NCBI GenBank assembly: GCA_024104275.1
Contig: JAGGHK010000001.1
Coordinates: forward strand, 620,001-684,000
Origin: Bifidobacterium sp.
GTDB lineage: Bacteria; Actinomycetota; Actinomycetes; Actinomycetales; Bifidobacteriaceae
Length of the DNA: 64,000 nt
Reading direction: 5' to 3'
The translations under genes and the position numbers were made by a program. Positions 10,116 through 19,737 of the stretch are shown piece by piece (within the stretch, counting starts at the first letter, position 1; every line of letters starts with the position of its first letter). The notes beneath the pieces are model-generated. The model saw only the letters and a program-made list of their open reading frames with translations. It did not search any database and was not told where the DNA came from.

Positions 10116-11297
10116 ATGGCTCAGATTACTGTTCAACCAGCAACACTGCGCTGGGCCGTTTCCCAGAGCGGACATGACGTAGGGGCGATAGCCTCCCGTT
10201 CGGAACTCAAACAGCTTCCCGAATGGCTGCAAGCGAAACAGCCCATCAGTCTTTCCTTCACTAAAGTCTCTGATTTGAGTAAAGCTTTGCAGATTCCTTT
10301 TGGACGTTTGGTTCGCACTTCTGTACCCAAAGTACACGAAGATGAGCTCGTCAAATTCAGAACGGTCAACAACGCCGCAGTACCATTAAGCAAGAGCCTT
10401 GAAGACATCATTGCCAAAATGCGAGTCCGTCAGACTTGGGCACACGACGAAATGATGAGTCTCGGTTTTGGCACGAATACATTCGTGGGTTCCATCAGCA
10501 ATACACAAAACGCCGAGGAAATCGCTCAATCCATTGTTCAGGCACTTCAGTTACCTGAAAATTGGACGTTCGGTAAGAGTGACCGCAAACGTTTTAATTT
10601 CTTAAGAGGCATCCTCTCCAACATTGGGATCATGACCATGCTCGATTCCAAGGCCGGAACGAATGAAAAACTCGACATCCAAGAATTTCGCGCTTTCACT
10701 CTTTTGGACGATGTCGCTCCTCTTATTTTCATCAATCGCAATGACTCGGACAAAGCCATGCTGTTTTCTCTTCTGCATGAACTCACCCATATCTTCACCG
10801 GAGCCGAAGAACTATTCAACGCGACCGAAGCCGAATTCGAAATCTCCAATCAGGAACGCCTCATCAACCAGACCGTCATGGAAATCGTGTTGGGCAATTC
10901 TGATTTCAGAAAGGAATGGCTAAAAGAGTCGAAAACAAAATCTTCCAAAGTCGAAGTCGCCGAAGCGTTTTCCAGTCACTATGGCTTAAGCACGTTGTCT
11001 TTCCTCATTAAAGCCAAGCAAGAAGGATTGGCGAACGAACGGGATATCGAAGCGGAGTATAACCAACTTGCTCAGCTTTCTCAAAAACGACCAAAAAAGA
11101 ATGATGGCGGAAACCAAAACGCTACCAATTCCTTCCACTTGGATAGCAGATTTGTAAGTTTGGTGAAGCAAGGAATCGACACCAGTTCAATTTCCTATAC
11201 CGACGGATTTTCTCTTCTCGGAATCAAATCCGAAAGAGCATATGATGGCCTTTTAGCCGAGAAAGGAATGAACGATGACACCGCAATTCCTGCTTGA
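10116..11297 (+). CDS. ImmA/IrrE-family metallopeptidase with N-terminal helix-turn-helix region
   Basis: This 393-residue protein has an N-terminal region of the XRE-associated type (residues 1-90, including LSKALQIPFGRLV) and a central ImmA/IrrE zinc-peptidase domain. The LLHELTHIFTG motif places the zinc-binding HExxH at about residues 221-225. Relatives cleave repressors or act as antitoxin-like partners. It overlaps the following DUF4411 PIN gene by 23 bp, a recurrent pairing usually read as a toxin-antitoxin-like or mobile-element maintenance module. Codon use is visibly more AT-rich than its neighbours, suggesting horizontal acquisition. The substrate is unknown. Confidence 0.85.
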   Translation: MAQITVQPATLRWAVSQSGHDVGAIASRSELKQLPEWLQAKQPISLSFTKVSDLSKALQIPFGRLVRTSVPKVHEDELVKFRTVNNAAVPLSKSLEDIIAKMRVRQTWAHDEMMSLGFGTNTFVGSISNTQNAEEIAQSIVQALQLPENWTFGKSDRKRFNFLRGILSNIGIMTMLDSKAGTNEKLDIQEFRAFTLLDDVAPLIFINRNDSDKAMLFSLLHELTHIFTGAEELFNATEAEFEISNQERLINQTVMEIVLGNSDFRKEWLKESKTKSSKVEVAEAFSSHYGLSTLSFLIKAKQEGLANERDIEAEYNQLAQLSQKRPKKNDGGNQNATNSFHLDSRFVSLVKQGIDTSSISYTDGFSLLGIKSERAYDGLLAEKGMNDDTAIPA

Positions 11298-11835
11298 TTC
11301 AAATATCTTCATTGAATCTCATCGACTCCACCATCCTTTCGGTTATGCCGAATTTCACCCTTTCTGGAAATGGCTGGAACGTCTGAACAAGGCAGAACGG
11401 ATAATCATGCTCGATTCCGTTTATACCGAATTGACGAAACGGGACAGCGAGAAAAATCTCGACGAACTAGGCACATGGGTCGAAGCGACTTTCACCCCGC
11501 CTTTGTCTCACCACACCGATGAAATCGGCACATTGTATGTACAGATACAGGATTACCTGCAAGATTGCCGACTTTATACTCCAGAATCCTATGCACAATG
11601 GGAGCCTTTGGATAAAGCCGACCCTTGGCTGAATGCTGCCGCAAAGACCAAAGACGCCGTTATTGTCACCAACGAACGAGCGGTTCATCCGACCAAAAAC
11701 CAGAAACTTAGGCGAGAACCCAAGATTCCGGATATAGCCGAGGAATTCCACGTCAAGACCATGACACTCCGTGAATTTTTTGATGCCAACGGTTTTCTCA
11801 ACAGAAAACCTTACCCATTGCAACCTTCTTTTTAA
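11275..11835 (+). CDS. DUF4411-family PIN-like protein
   Basis: This is a 186-residue protein of the DUF4411 PIN-fold family, putative metal-dependent RNases. The N-terminal LLDSNIFIESHR supplies the first acidic residue, VYTELTKRD a second, and KADPWLNAAAKTKDAVIVTNE the remaining acidic positions of a PIN active site. The start overlaps the end of the metallopeptidase gene and is preceded by AAAGGAATG within that gene. It is presumably the effector of the pair. tRNA-Arg follows 71 bp downstream. Confidence 0.85.
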   Translation: MTPQFLLDSNIFIESHRLHHPFGYAEFHPFWKWLERLNKAERIIMLDSVYTELTKRDSEKNLDELGTWVEATFTPPLSHHTDEIGTLYVQIQDYLQDCRLYTPESYAQWEPLDKADPWLNAAAKTKDAVIVTNERAVHPTKNQKLRREPKIPDIAEEFHVKTMTLREFFDANGFLNRKPYPLQPSF

Positions 11836-11906
11836 TTTCTTCTACAACTTGGAGTCGGTTCATTGGCGTTGTACGAGTCAAAGGTACTGCTAAAATGGAG
11901 CAACAC

Positions 11907-11980
11907 GGTCCCGTAGCTCAGTTGGATAGAGCAACTGACTTCTAATCTGTAGGTCGCGAGTTCGAATCTCGCCGGGATCA
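11907..11980 (+). tRNA. tRNA-Arg (anticodon TCT)
   Basis: This 74-nt cloverleaf has a 7-bp acceptor stem (GGTCCCG with CGGGATC, one G-T wobble), a D-arm AGCTCAGTTGGATAGAGC, anticodon loop CTTCTAA with anticodon TCT, and a TTCGAAT T-loop. The discriminator base is A and no CCA is encoded. The anticodon stem has one T-T mismatch as I fold it. It reads AGA codons, which are rare in this GC-rich genome. Confidence 0.93.
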
Positions 11981-12050
11981 CTTATTTCGGCGAGTGGTTT
12001 ATTGCCTTCGCTGAAAAAATTGGACGACCAGATACGGCGAAGACACCTCA

Positions 12051-13337
12051 ATGACGAAATCATCAACAATAAGCATCGACTGGCAGGCGCCCAAACGCCG
12101 TTTCCCAAAATATTCCGCGCCGATCTTCGCTTTGGGATTCATTTTTCTGCTTCCCGAGTCGGCGTATATGGGCCGCTTCGTTCTCATGATTCTGCAGCCG
12201 ATACTTATTGTGCTGCTCTATGTTGCCATGCTCAAGGCACCAAAACTGTTCTGGCAACGTGCGGCGGCGCTGATTCTGATCATGGTCTGTATCTGGTCGG
12301 TACCCTATCTGCGCCACGGTGGGCAACTGCTGACCTATATCGTCATAACCGAAGCATCAATACTGTTCAACGCCACATTCGGGTACATCGCCATCGTGAT
12401 TTCCGCGATTGCGATGTGGATACTTTCGCCGATACTTAATAATCTGCGAAGCCTGCATACTCCTGATTTCATCGCCACATCAAGCTATATATTGTTCGCC
12501 GGCATCCTCTTCATGGTCTACACCGTACAATCGGAAAAACTGCAACGGGCGAATGAGCAACTCCAAGACAATATACAACAGATCGAATCACTGACCCTTT
12601 CGCGCGAACGTGCACGCATGGCCAGCGAAATGCACGATTCGCTGGGGCAGCAACTAACTGCGATACACTATGCTCATGAATCCGCAGCCAATGCGACACT
12701 CGCCGCCACCAACCTGACCGAAGCAGAACGTGCAGCCATTAGCAAACCCATCACCAGGGCAGACGACATCGCCGAAGGCGCCTTGTCTGAAGTCCGTCAA
12801 ATGGCCCGTGCATTGGATCCGGCGGCATTCGGCCAAACACTCACCAATGAGTCGATCGGCGCAATGGCGCGCTCGTTCGGCCAAGCCGGACTTGAGATGC
12901 AAACCGATATCACCGGAGAGATCAGTCTGCTGGGGAGTGACGAGCAAACGCTGCTGTTCCGTGCTTTGCAGGAAACGCTGACCAATGCCGTACGCCACGC
13001 CCATGCCACCAAGGTACGGCTCGCCATCGCCGTCGGCGGCCGCGAGACGACGTTGCGGGTCGAGGACGACGGTCCCGGCATCGACACGGATGACATCGAT
13101 CACGGCTTTGGTCTTGCATCGTTACGTCAGCGCATGAAACAAATCGACGGAAACCTCACGTTAGGGGAATCGCAATCGCTTGGTGGGGCCAGTATCACGG
13201 TGACCATTCCGAAGCCAAACAGTAAGGAACCTGCGGTGCCATCACAATCATCGAATTTGGATACCGCAGATTATGCTTCCAAGAAAAGCAGGGAAAATAA
13301 AGCAACGACACCAACGAAAGAAGCAGACGAGTCATGA
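12051..13337 (+). CDS. NarL-type sensor histidine kinase (HisKA_3)
   Basis: This 428-residue membrane sensor has about five N-terminal hydrophobic segments (residues 25-155), a coiled linker, and a HisKA_3 dimerisation domain with EMHDSLGQQL (phospho-acceptor His near 195). A GHKL ATPase follows: ETLTNAVRHAHA as N-box, EDDGPGIDTDD and GFGLASLRQRM as G-boxes. The C-terminal ~45 residues are charged and poorly ordered. Its stop overlaps the response-regulator start by ATGA. The adjacent divergent ABC exporter suggests sensing of an antimicrobial or envelope stress, which is an inference from context. Confidence 0.93.
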   Translation: MTKSSTISIDWQAPKRRFPKYSAPIFALGFIFLLPESAYMGRFVLMILQPILIVLLYVAMLKAPKLFWQRAAALILIMVCIWSVPYLRHGGQLLTYIVITEASILFNATFGYIAIVISAIAMWILSPILNNLRSLHTPDFIATSSYILFAGILFMVYTVQSEKLQRANEQLQDNIQQIESLTLSRERARMASEMHDSLGQQLTAIHYAHESAANATLAATNLTEAERAAISKPITRADDIAEGALSEVRQMARALDPAAFGQTLTNESIGAMARSFGQAGLEMQTDITGEISLLGSDEQTLLFRALQETLTNAVRHAHATKVRLAIAVGGRETTLRVEDDGPGIDTDDIDHGFGLASLRQRMKQIDGNLTLGESQSLGGASITVTIPKPNSKEPAVPSQSSNLDTADYASKKSRENKATTPTKEADES

Positions 13338-14224
13338 GCGATGCCGTCGAATCTGAAACAACCACGCCCAGCCAGCCCATCCACCTCCTTATCGTGGACG
13401 ATCAGGAGCTTATACTCACAGGACTTACCGAACTCGTCACCTATATGCCCGGCATAGAAGTAACCGCGCAATCACAAAGCGGTCAAGCGACACTTCAGCT
13501 GCCGGTCAGCACACTCAACTCAATCGATGTCGCACTGATCGACGCGCGCATGCCGCAGATGGACGGGCCAGAACTGATCGCACGATTGCACGACAAATAT
13601 CCCGACATCAAATGCATTCTGCTCACTGCATTCGATGAAGATGATAATCTAATCAATTCCCTAAAAGCCGGCGCGGTCGGTTATCTGCTCAAAGACATCT
13701 CCACAACCGATCTTGCCGATGCCATCCATCGCGCGGCCGAAGGAGGCAGGATCATCGGCGCCAGCGCCACCGCACACGCCATGCGTCTCATCTCGCAATC
13801 AGTCAATCGCAATGATAGAGACAACTATAGCGCCGCTTTCTCGGTCGACTCCGGCAAACAAGTGGCAAACGAAAGAACTACAAGAAGGTTTGATGCATCC
13901 TCTGCCGGTACCGCCCACGAATTTGTATCCGTCAAGGGCGCCAATAGAAATACGGAAGCCGATGGAGACTCCTCTGTTGCAGCAAACGACGTTTCCGACA
14001 TTGCCCAGGCCGGCCCGGAGACCCGTGAATTGCTCGCCGAACTGACACCGCGAAACCAACAGATTGCCCTACTCATCGCCCAAGGCCACACCAATTCGGA
14101 AATCGCAGACAAGCTGTTTCTCTCCCCCGGAACGGTGAAGAACCACGCCAGCCACATCTTCGCCAGCCTCAATGTCCGCAATCGCACCGAACTGAGCGCT
14201 ATGCTCGGTGGCACATTGGACTGA
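13334..14224 (+). CDS. NarL/LuxR-family response regulator
   Basis: This 296-residue regulator pairs with the upstream kinase. The receiver domain carries LLIVDDQEL and the phospho-acceptor D70 in ALIDARMPQMDG. The C-terminal LuxR helix-turn-helix starts near ELLAELTPRNQQIALLIAQG and includes SNSEIADKLFLSPGTVKNH-type recognition residues. An unusually long Ser/Asn/Thr-rich linker of about 90 residues (roughly 150-240) separates the two. It overlaps the kinase gene by four bases and converges on the ABC permease, its probable target. Confidence 0.93.
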   Translation: MSDAVESETTTPSQPIHLLIVDDQELILTGLTELVTYMPGIEVTAQSQSGQATLQLPVSTLNSIDVALIDARMPQMDGPELIARLHDKYPDIKCILLTAFDEDDNLINSLKAGAVGYLLKDISTTDLADAIHRAAEGGRIIGASATAHAMRLISQSVNRNDRDNYSAAFSVDSGKQVANERTTRRFDASSAGTAHEFVSVKGANRNTEADGDSSVAANDVSDIAQAGPETRELLAELTPRNQQIALLIAQGHTNSEIADKLFLSPGTVKNHASHIFASLNVRNRTELSAMLGGTLD

Positions 14225-14233
14225 AACCGACAC

Positions 14234-16279
14234 TCAGCGGCCACCATTCCGGACAATGCCGCGATAGACCGAACGGTAAAGCAGTCCACCGCAACCGATG
14301 ACAATCAGTAACGCGAGCACCATCATCCCCAACTGAGGCCATGGCACGTATACCCGCGCCGCGTGCCAATAGTCGGCGAGTCTAGGCTGCTCTGTGAGAT
14401 TGGCGGAAATGGTGACGGCCACCATCGATAGCAGTCCCGCCGTGCCGACCTCGATACCTGTACGAATGCAACCGGACATAGCCCATTGCCGTTCGCTCAT
14501 GCCAATCATCCATGCAGCTCTGGCCTCGCGGCGGCGCGATTCAGCATCATTGGCGACCACGGAGACCAGACCCATCACCGAGATGAGCAGAATCGGGTAG
14601 ACGAAGAAATAAACGCCGACGCGGTTGCCACCCGCGAACTCACGCTGGGACACCGCACCAAACGGCAGCCGATCAATGACATCTCCAGTGCTCGAAACAC
14701 TTACAGAACGACTGCCTGTATCTGAGACCAACCCATGGGCCCGGACCGTACGGTCGTGGTGAATGATCGCCATACGGTGGCCATGCTGGTTTTCCACTGG
14801 GTTAAGCGAACGGGGTACATAGAGATTGCCGGTCATTCCGCCACCTATTCGTATGACGGAAGTGACTGTGCTGTGATGCCAGTGACCGTCTGCTCCTGCT
14901 ATGCAGACGGGTTGGCCGATCTTGCTTTCCCCAGCCGATACCACGCCATTGCGGGCATCCACGTCGCCCTGTCTGGCACCAATCGGTATGAAATCCGAGA
15001 GCGAACCGCTGTCAATTACCGAAGAGAGTCCTTCACCCAACGGGGAGCCTCCGGCCAAATCCTCTTTCATCTGCTTATCACAGCCACCCGTGTCGGAGTA
15101 CAGATACCTCACCTGCGTGGTCGGCGATAGCACCAATGCGCGAGGATCGGCTTTTCTCGCCAATACACGCAGATTCCTCGTGCCGGCTTTTCCCGCCTGA
15201 CTGGTCTCCATCACCGATGTGCCATCGAAAATCGCGTGCAACGAGGTGCTGGCGGCATGGTCTTGGAAGGTCTGCAACCCATAGAAAAACACAAATACGG
15301 CCACAGCCACGACGGTGATACTGAAAATCGATACGGATTTGAGCGCTGTCACGTCACGCAGGGCGATGTCCGCCCACGAACGGCCATGCAGCCGCTTGCT
15401 TATGCCGCCGCCAATGGCTCGCAGCATCGGTTTGGCCAGCCGTGCGATACCCCAACAGACCAAGAGCGGCATCACGCCGGTGCCCATCTGTGCCGCTTCG
15501 CTGTTGGAACCTGAAGAGATGATGCCCCAGCCGATACCGACGATGAACATGGCCACCGTGATGAGGGTGCGAATAATAGCGGAAATCCGAGTATATGCAC
15601 GCCGCCTCGTTGTACGTTCCGGAACGACGGAAAGCACCAGTCGCGATTTGCCGACCTTCCGCCCGGAGAAGTAAGCGGAGACCGCCGCGCACGCCAAAGA
15701 AATCAGGATGGTCTGCCAAACCGCGTTAAGGAATCCGAAACCGGTGCGCTTGACCGCGTCTTTGCCGATGAGCCTGAAGAGGAAGTTGAACAAGGCGTTG
15801 CCCGGCACACCGAGTACGCACGCGCCAAGCGCCGAAACGAAAGCAATGGGCAACTGCACGCCGACCATCACCCGAATCAGCCAACGCTGAGTGGCACCCA
15901 TCATTCGCAGACGCATCAGGTCGCTCCACTTGGCAATGAAGGCATGGTCAGTGGTCGTCTTGTCGATCAGCACCGCGGCGACAACCATGAAGACCAGAAA
16001 CGCTCCCAGGCTACCGGCCACACCGGGAACCGAGTTCACCGCCCATGCAAGCACGAATATCAGTGTCATTGCCGCCATGTTTGCCGCGCCGTTGAGCAAC
16101 TGCAAACGCCTGTTGCCTCTCCAGAGCGAGGAAAGGATATGCACGCCACTCATTCTGCCGGTATTTCGAGTCCTGTTTCCAAGGAGGCCTGCGTTGACCA
16201 TGCCGGATGTATTACGTAGACCGACTTCGGCATCTGCACTCCCCATGCTCTTCGATTTCTCTGTTCTGGACTTACTCAT
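14234..16279 (-). CDS. ABC transporter permease, MacB/FtsX-like
   Basis: This 681-residue permease has FtsX-type topology: one hydrophobic cluster after a short N-terminal tail, a central group of helices around 90-330, a large extracytoplasmic region, and three closing helices near the C-terminus. It partners the ATPase encoded immediately upstream; the two reading frames overlap by 8 bp. The ATG at 16279 follows a GGAGG site and is preferred to an upstream in-frame start inside the ATPase gene. Export of a peptide or lipid, or antimicrobial resistance, is plausible given the adjacent two-component system, but the substrate is not readable. Confidence 0.85.
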   Translation of the reverse strand: MSKSRTEKSKSMGSADAEVGLRNTSGMVNAGLLGNRTRNTGRMSGVHILSSLWRGNRRLQLLNGAANMAAMTLIFVLAWAVNSVPGVAGSLGAFLVFMVVAAVLIDKTTTDHAFIAKWSDLMRLRMMGATQRWLIRVMVGVQLPIAFVSALGACVLGVPGNALFNFLFRLIGKDAVKRTGFGFLNAVWQTILISLACAAVSAYFSGRKVGKSRLVLSVVPERTTRRRAYTRISAIIRTLITVAMFIVGIGWGIISSGSNSEAAQMGTGVMPLLVCWGIARLAKPMLRAIGGGISKRLHGRSWADIALRDVTALKSVSIFSITVVAVAVFVFFYGLQTFQDHAASTSLHAIFDGTSVMETSQAGKAGTRNLRVLARKADPRALVLSPTTQVRYLYSDTGGCDKQMKEDLAGGSPLGEGLSSVIDSGSLSDFIPIGARQGDVDARNGVVSAGESKIGQPVCIAGADGHWHHSTVTSVIRIGGGMTGNLYVPRSLNPVENQHGHRMAIIHHDRTVRAHGLVSDTGSRSVSVSSTGDVIDRLPFGAVSQREFAGGNRVGVYFFVYPILLISVMGLVSVVANDAESRRREARAAWMIGMSERQWAMSGCIRTGIEVGTAGLLSMVAVTISANLTEQPRLADYWHAARVYVPWPQLGMMVLALLIVIGCGGLLYRSVYRGIVRNGGR

Positions 16280-17054
16280 GACGGCCTCCAAGCAGCAAAT
16301 CCTCAATCTGCAGGGCGGAAAGCCCGTTGCCATATTCGCGCACAATCAGACCATCAGCCATCAGCACCACACGGTCGGCCGACGAGGCGACAACCGGGTC
16401 GTGCGTGACGATCAGCGCCGCCTTGAGTCCGGCTCGCATGGAAGTATGGATGGTTTCGATGACCTCGTCGCGCGCCTTCGGGTCAAGATTGCCAGTGGGC
16501 TCGTCGGCAAACAGCACGTCCGCACCAATCGCGAGCGCCCTGGCGATGGCGACCCGCTGCTGTTGCCCGCCGGAAAGGCTGGTGACGGGCGTGTCCAATG
16601 GTTTGTCGGCAAGCCCCACGCACGCCAAAGCGCGCAATATCTCGTCATCGTCCATCCGCTCGCCGCGAATCGAGGCGGGCAATGCCACGTTCTCCCCTAT
16701 GGTCAGGTTTTCAAGCAGCATATAGTCCTGGAAAATGAACGCGAAGCGCGAGGCACGCAGCTGAGCCAATTTCTTCTCGCCAAGTTTGGCCAGCACCTTG
16801 CCGTCGAACGTCACCGTACCTCGGGTGGGCTTGTCCATTCCGGCCATTGCCCGAAGTAATGATGACTTGCCGCAACCCGAAGGCCCAATCACCGCCACCG
16901 TCTCGTCTTCACGAACCGTCAGGTCGATCGGCCCCAGCCTGAACCCGAAGTCACGGACCAAGCCAACGGCGCGCAAAACCTCTTTGTTTTTCGACGTTTG
17001 CTGCAGTGAAAGGTACGTCTGCATTGCATAACCATCAATATTTCCATTTGTCAT
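16272..17054 (-). CDS. ABC transporter ATP-binding protein (LolD/MacB type)
   Basis: This is a 260-residue ATPase with Walker A GPSGCGKSS, the signature LSGGQQQRVAIARAL, Walker B VLFADEPTGNLD and the switch His in LIVTHDPVV. The ADEPTGNLD form is typical of the MacB/LolD exporter class and matches the FtsX-like permease downstream. An alternative start at MQTYLSLQQ, ten codons in, is possible because the ribosome binding site is weak for both. Confidence 0.92.
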   Translation of the reverse strand: MTNGNIDGYAMQTYLSLQQTSKNKEVLRAVGLVRDFGFRLGPIDLTVREDETVAVIGPSGCGKSSLLRAMAGMDKPTRGTVTFDGKVLAKLGEKKLAQLRASRFAFIFQDYMLLENLTIGENVALPASIRGERMDDDEILRALACVGLADKPLDTPVTSLSGGQQQRVAIARALAIGADVLFADEPTGNLDPKARDEVIETIHTSMRAGLKAALIVTHDPVVASSADRVVLMADGLIVREYGNGLSALQIEDLLLGGRHE

Positions 17055-17281
17055 ATTCCCATCGTCGCATACTCCAAGAGACCGCGCCCCGTGCCGAAGG
17101 TCACTGTTTTCCCCTAGGTATTTCGAAATACCGGGTCGAAATCACCAGCAATCAATACAGGAATTTATAACGGACAAATAAAGCCGAACGAACAACACCG
17201 CGATTGTTCGAGTGCCGAAATATGGCGGAATTGCAATGGAAAGTCGGAATTTGTGTCGCAAAGTGACGATAAACTCGAATC

Positions 17282-18532
17282 ATGGATACGGACAAAGAAA
17301 CGCCCCAGAACGCTGATAACGTCGACGCTCAGCAAGCCGCCGAGCCTTCTTCTGCTGTGTTGCCTTTTGATCATCGCTTAAGCGTCCATCAGCACCTGAC
17401 TTTTGAATACGCAAAACCGGCATTCACTTCGGCTGGGTTTGAATGGTCCGATAACAATCTTACGAAACTGCATCTTTTCGATGCTGAAAAACAGTTCGTC
17501 AACGCCGCTCTCTTGCTTTCCGACCAATGCCCGTACCTCGTTAAATGCGCGGTCTTCGATGGCGACACCAAAGCGAACCTGACCGAACGTCATAATGTTT
17601 CCGGTTCCGTTCTTAACCAGATTGACGCCACGATGATGTTCCTGAACCGACACAACCCGGAAAACGCCTGGCCGGAAGACGCGCTGCGCGAATCGCTGGT
17701 CAACGCCGTTTTGCACCGCGATTACGACAAGAACGGCCCGATACTTATCAGTCTTTTCGACTCAAGTATCGAAATCGTCTCGCCCGGTGGTCTGGTCGAC
17801 GGCTTCGAGGTCAACGACTTGCTCAATGGAGTCAGTGAATCGCGAAACACATGGCTTGCGGATGTGTTCGAAGCTCTGCACCTGAGCGAAAACTACGGCA
17901 CCGGCGTACAACGCATTCTCGACGCCTACTCGCAGAGCCTTGCCAGCCCCCAACTTCGTGTCGGCCCCGGATCGGTGGCAATGATTCTGCCTAAGCCGGT
18001 TCTTGATTCCGCTTGGCCTGAACCAGGCATTACATCCCAAAACGAGGAAGATTCCGGAAACGAAACAGCAAACCGCAATGACGATAATCCGGACGTTGAT
18101 TCCGGCAAAGCCAAGCGCTATACGTTCCCGCTGGGCGGCCCACACCTTTTCACCACCAACCCTGCGGAAGCGCTCAAAGGCAGTCGTGCCATAGCCTCGA
18201 TTTCCTTGCCTTCCCTGGTGCTCGCTGGAGGCAAGGCATGGGATTTCCTCAATCCCAATCTTTCGACCACCTCGCTTCCGGATAATGTTAAAAAGCAACT
18301 CGGCATGAACTCTGCCAATAAAGAGACCCCGAAATTTAAAATCGACACGCTTTCGGAAATCACCATGCATCTTTTCGCGCAGAAAGGCGTTGAACTGAGC
18401 CTGAAGGAAATCCAGACTCAGTTGGGTACGGATTCCGGTGAAATAACCGATGTGCTTGCCGGACTCACCGATAAAGGCAAGTTGCAAAGCACCACTTCAG
18501 CGGGGATGACTAAATACTCATTGCCTTACTAG
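17282..18532 (+). CDS. RecG-C-terminal/AlbA-type ATP-binding protein
   Basis: This 416-residue protein matches transcriptional regulators related to the RecG C-terminal (HATPase_c_4) group. The central part contains WPEDALRESLVNAVLHRDY (ATP-binding N-box), SPGGLVDG and NYGTGVQRILDAY (glycine-rich lid), and the C-terminus (from ~365) reads as a small winged-helix, with LKEIQTQLG as a likely helix pair. The N-terminal AlbA_2 DNA-binding part seems shortened. Its target is unknown; it has no operon partner. It is divergent from the ABC ATPase and converges with the SLC13-type gene. Confidence 0.7.
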   Translation: MDTDKETPQNADNVDAQQAAEPSSAVLPFDHRLSVHQHLTFEYAKPAFTSAGFEWSDNNLTKLHLFDAEKQFVNAALLLSDQCPYLVKCAVFDGDTKANLTERHNVSGSVLNQIDATMMFLNRHNPENAWPEDALRESLVNAVLHRDYDKNGPILISLFDSSIEIVSPGGLVDGFEVNDLLNGVSESRNTWLADVFEALHLSENYGTGVQRILDAYSQSLASPQLRVGPGSVAMILPKPVLDSAWPEPGITSQNEEDSGNETANRNDDNPDVDSGKAKRYTFPLGGPHLFTTNPAEALKGSRAIASISLPSLVLAGGKAWDFLNPNLSTTSLPDNVKKQLGMNSANKETPKFKIDTLSEITMHLFAQKGVELSLKEIQTQLGTDSGEITDVLAGLTDKGKLQSTTSAGMTKYSLPY

Positions 18533-18543
18533 TGGTTCTGGCG

Positions 18544-19737
18544 TTAGTTGATGATCAGCGCCAAGACCAGCAACACCGCCAAAAACAGTACGTTGGTCAC
18601 CGTGTAGACGAGCAGGTAGCGGCCCTTCTTGTCGGGGTATTTGCGGGCGATCTGCTGGTAGGAAATCAGCGAGGCCATCGAGGCGATCAGCGTGCCCAGC
18701 CCGCCGAGGTTCGTGCCGATGATCAGTTCACGCCACTGGCTGCAGAAGCCGGAAAGCAGAATGGAGGTGGGCACGTTGCTGATCAGCTGGCTGGAGGCGA
18801 CGGCGACTTCCATCGGGTGCTGGTTGACGATGGAGGCCACGAAATTCGAGAATTCCGGTACGCGGCGCATGTTGCCGATGAAGATGAAAAACATCACGAA
18901 GGTGAGCGGCAAGGTCCAGTCGACCTTGAGGAACGCGCGACGGTCGCAGATCAGGAATGCGCCGAACACAAGCAAACACATGAGCCAGAGCGGGACCGCG
19001 CCACCGACCGTGAAAATGCAGATGAGGAACAGGACGATATAGACAATCGAACGCCAACCGCCGTAACCGGCCCCGTAGTTGAGTACACGAACCTCGTCCG
19101 GCTGCTGCTCGCTTTGCGGCGCGAACAGCGATTGCTCGATGCCTTTGCGCCCGAGTCCGGCAAAATCCGCCTGGCTGCTACGACGTCGGAACGCGATAAG
19201 AATCACTATAAGCAACAAAATTCCGGCAGCCAAGGAGAACGGGCCCATCACTTCCAAAAACTCCGAAGTGGGCATCTTTGAGACGGACTTCAAATAGAGA
19301 TTGTGGGCGTTGCCGACGGGAGTGAGCATGCTGCCGGTGTTGGCGCCGATGGTCATCAACGTGGCCACCAAGACGGCCTTGTCCTCCATTTTCGCCATGA
19401 CCAATACGGAAATAGCGAATGGGATAAACGTGACCAAAGAGACGTCGTTGGTGATGAAAGCCGCAGAGAAGAAGGTCAGGAAAACGAGCGCTATCACCAA
19501 AGCGCTTTCGGTGTGAACATGCTCAAGCAGCTTGGTGCCGATGATATGGAAGACTCCGATGCGCTGGAACCCACAGACCACCAGCATGAGGCAAACCAGC
19601 TGGGAGATGGTGTTCAAATGGATATAGCCAAGGTACTGACGATCCGGTGGAACGATGAAACACGAAATGATGGCGAGTATTGTCGCCACCACCAGGATGG
19701 TGTCGTTTCTCAGTTCCTTGACAATCCACTTGCGCAT
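18544..19737 (-). CDS. SLC13/ArsB-type anion permease
   Basis: This 397-residue integral membrane protein has about ten to eleven hydrophobic helices and belongs to the ion-transporter superfamily (CitMHS/ArsB/NhaD/SLC13). Recognisable elements are LTFFSAAFITNDVSLVTFIP and the paired TIGANTGSMLTPVGNAHN re-entrant loop, with a second repeat near LISNVPTSILLSGF. The substrate (citrate, another carboxylate, arsenite or Na+/H+) cannot be fixed. The start at MRKWIVKELR is preferred because the upstream 34 codons read as non-membrane, non-conserved sequence. Confidence 0.82.
   Translation of the reverse strand: MRKWIVKELRNDTILVVATILAIISCFIVPPDRQYLGYIHLNTISQLVCLMLVVCGFQRIGVFHIIGTKLLEHVHTESALVIALVFLTFFSAAFITNDVSLVTFIPFAISVLVMAKMEDKAVLVATLMTIGANTGSMLTPVGNAHNLYLKSVSKMPTSEFLEVMGPFSLAAGILLLIVILIAFRRRSSQADFAGLGRKGIEQSLFAPQSEQQPDEVRVLNYGAGYGGWRSIVYIVLFLICIFTVGGAVPLWLMCLLVFGAFLICDRRAFLKVDWTLPLTFVMFFIFIGNMRRVPEFSNFVASIVNQHPMEVAVASSQLISNVPTSILLSGFCSQWRELIIGTNLGGLGTLIASMASLISYQQIARKYPDKKGRYLLVYTVTNVLFLAVLLVLALIIN

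Noticed and set aside
11880-12050. Possible integrase attachment repeat at tRNA-Arg
   Set aside because: I did not find a second copy of the tRNA 3' end or an integrase in the window.
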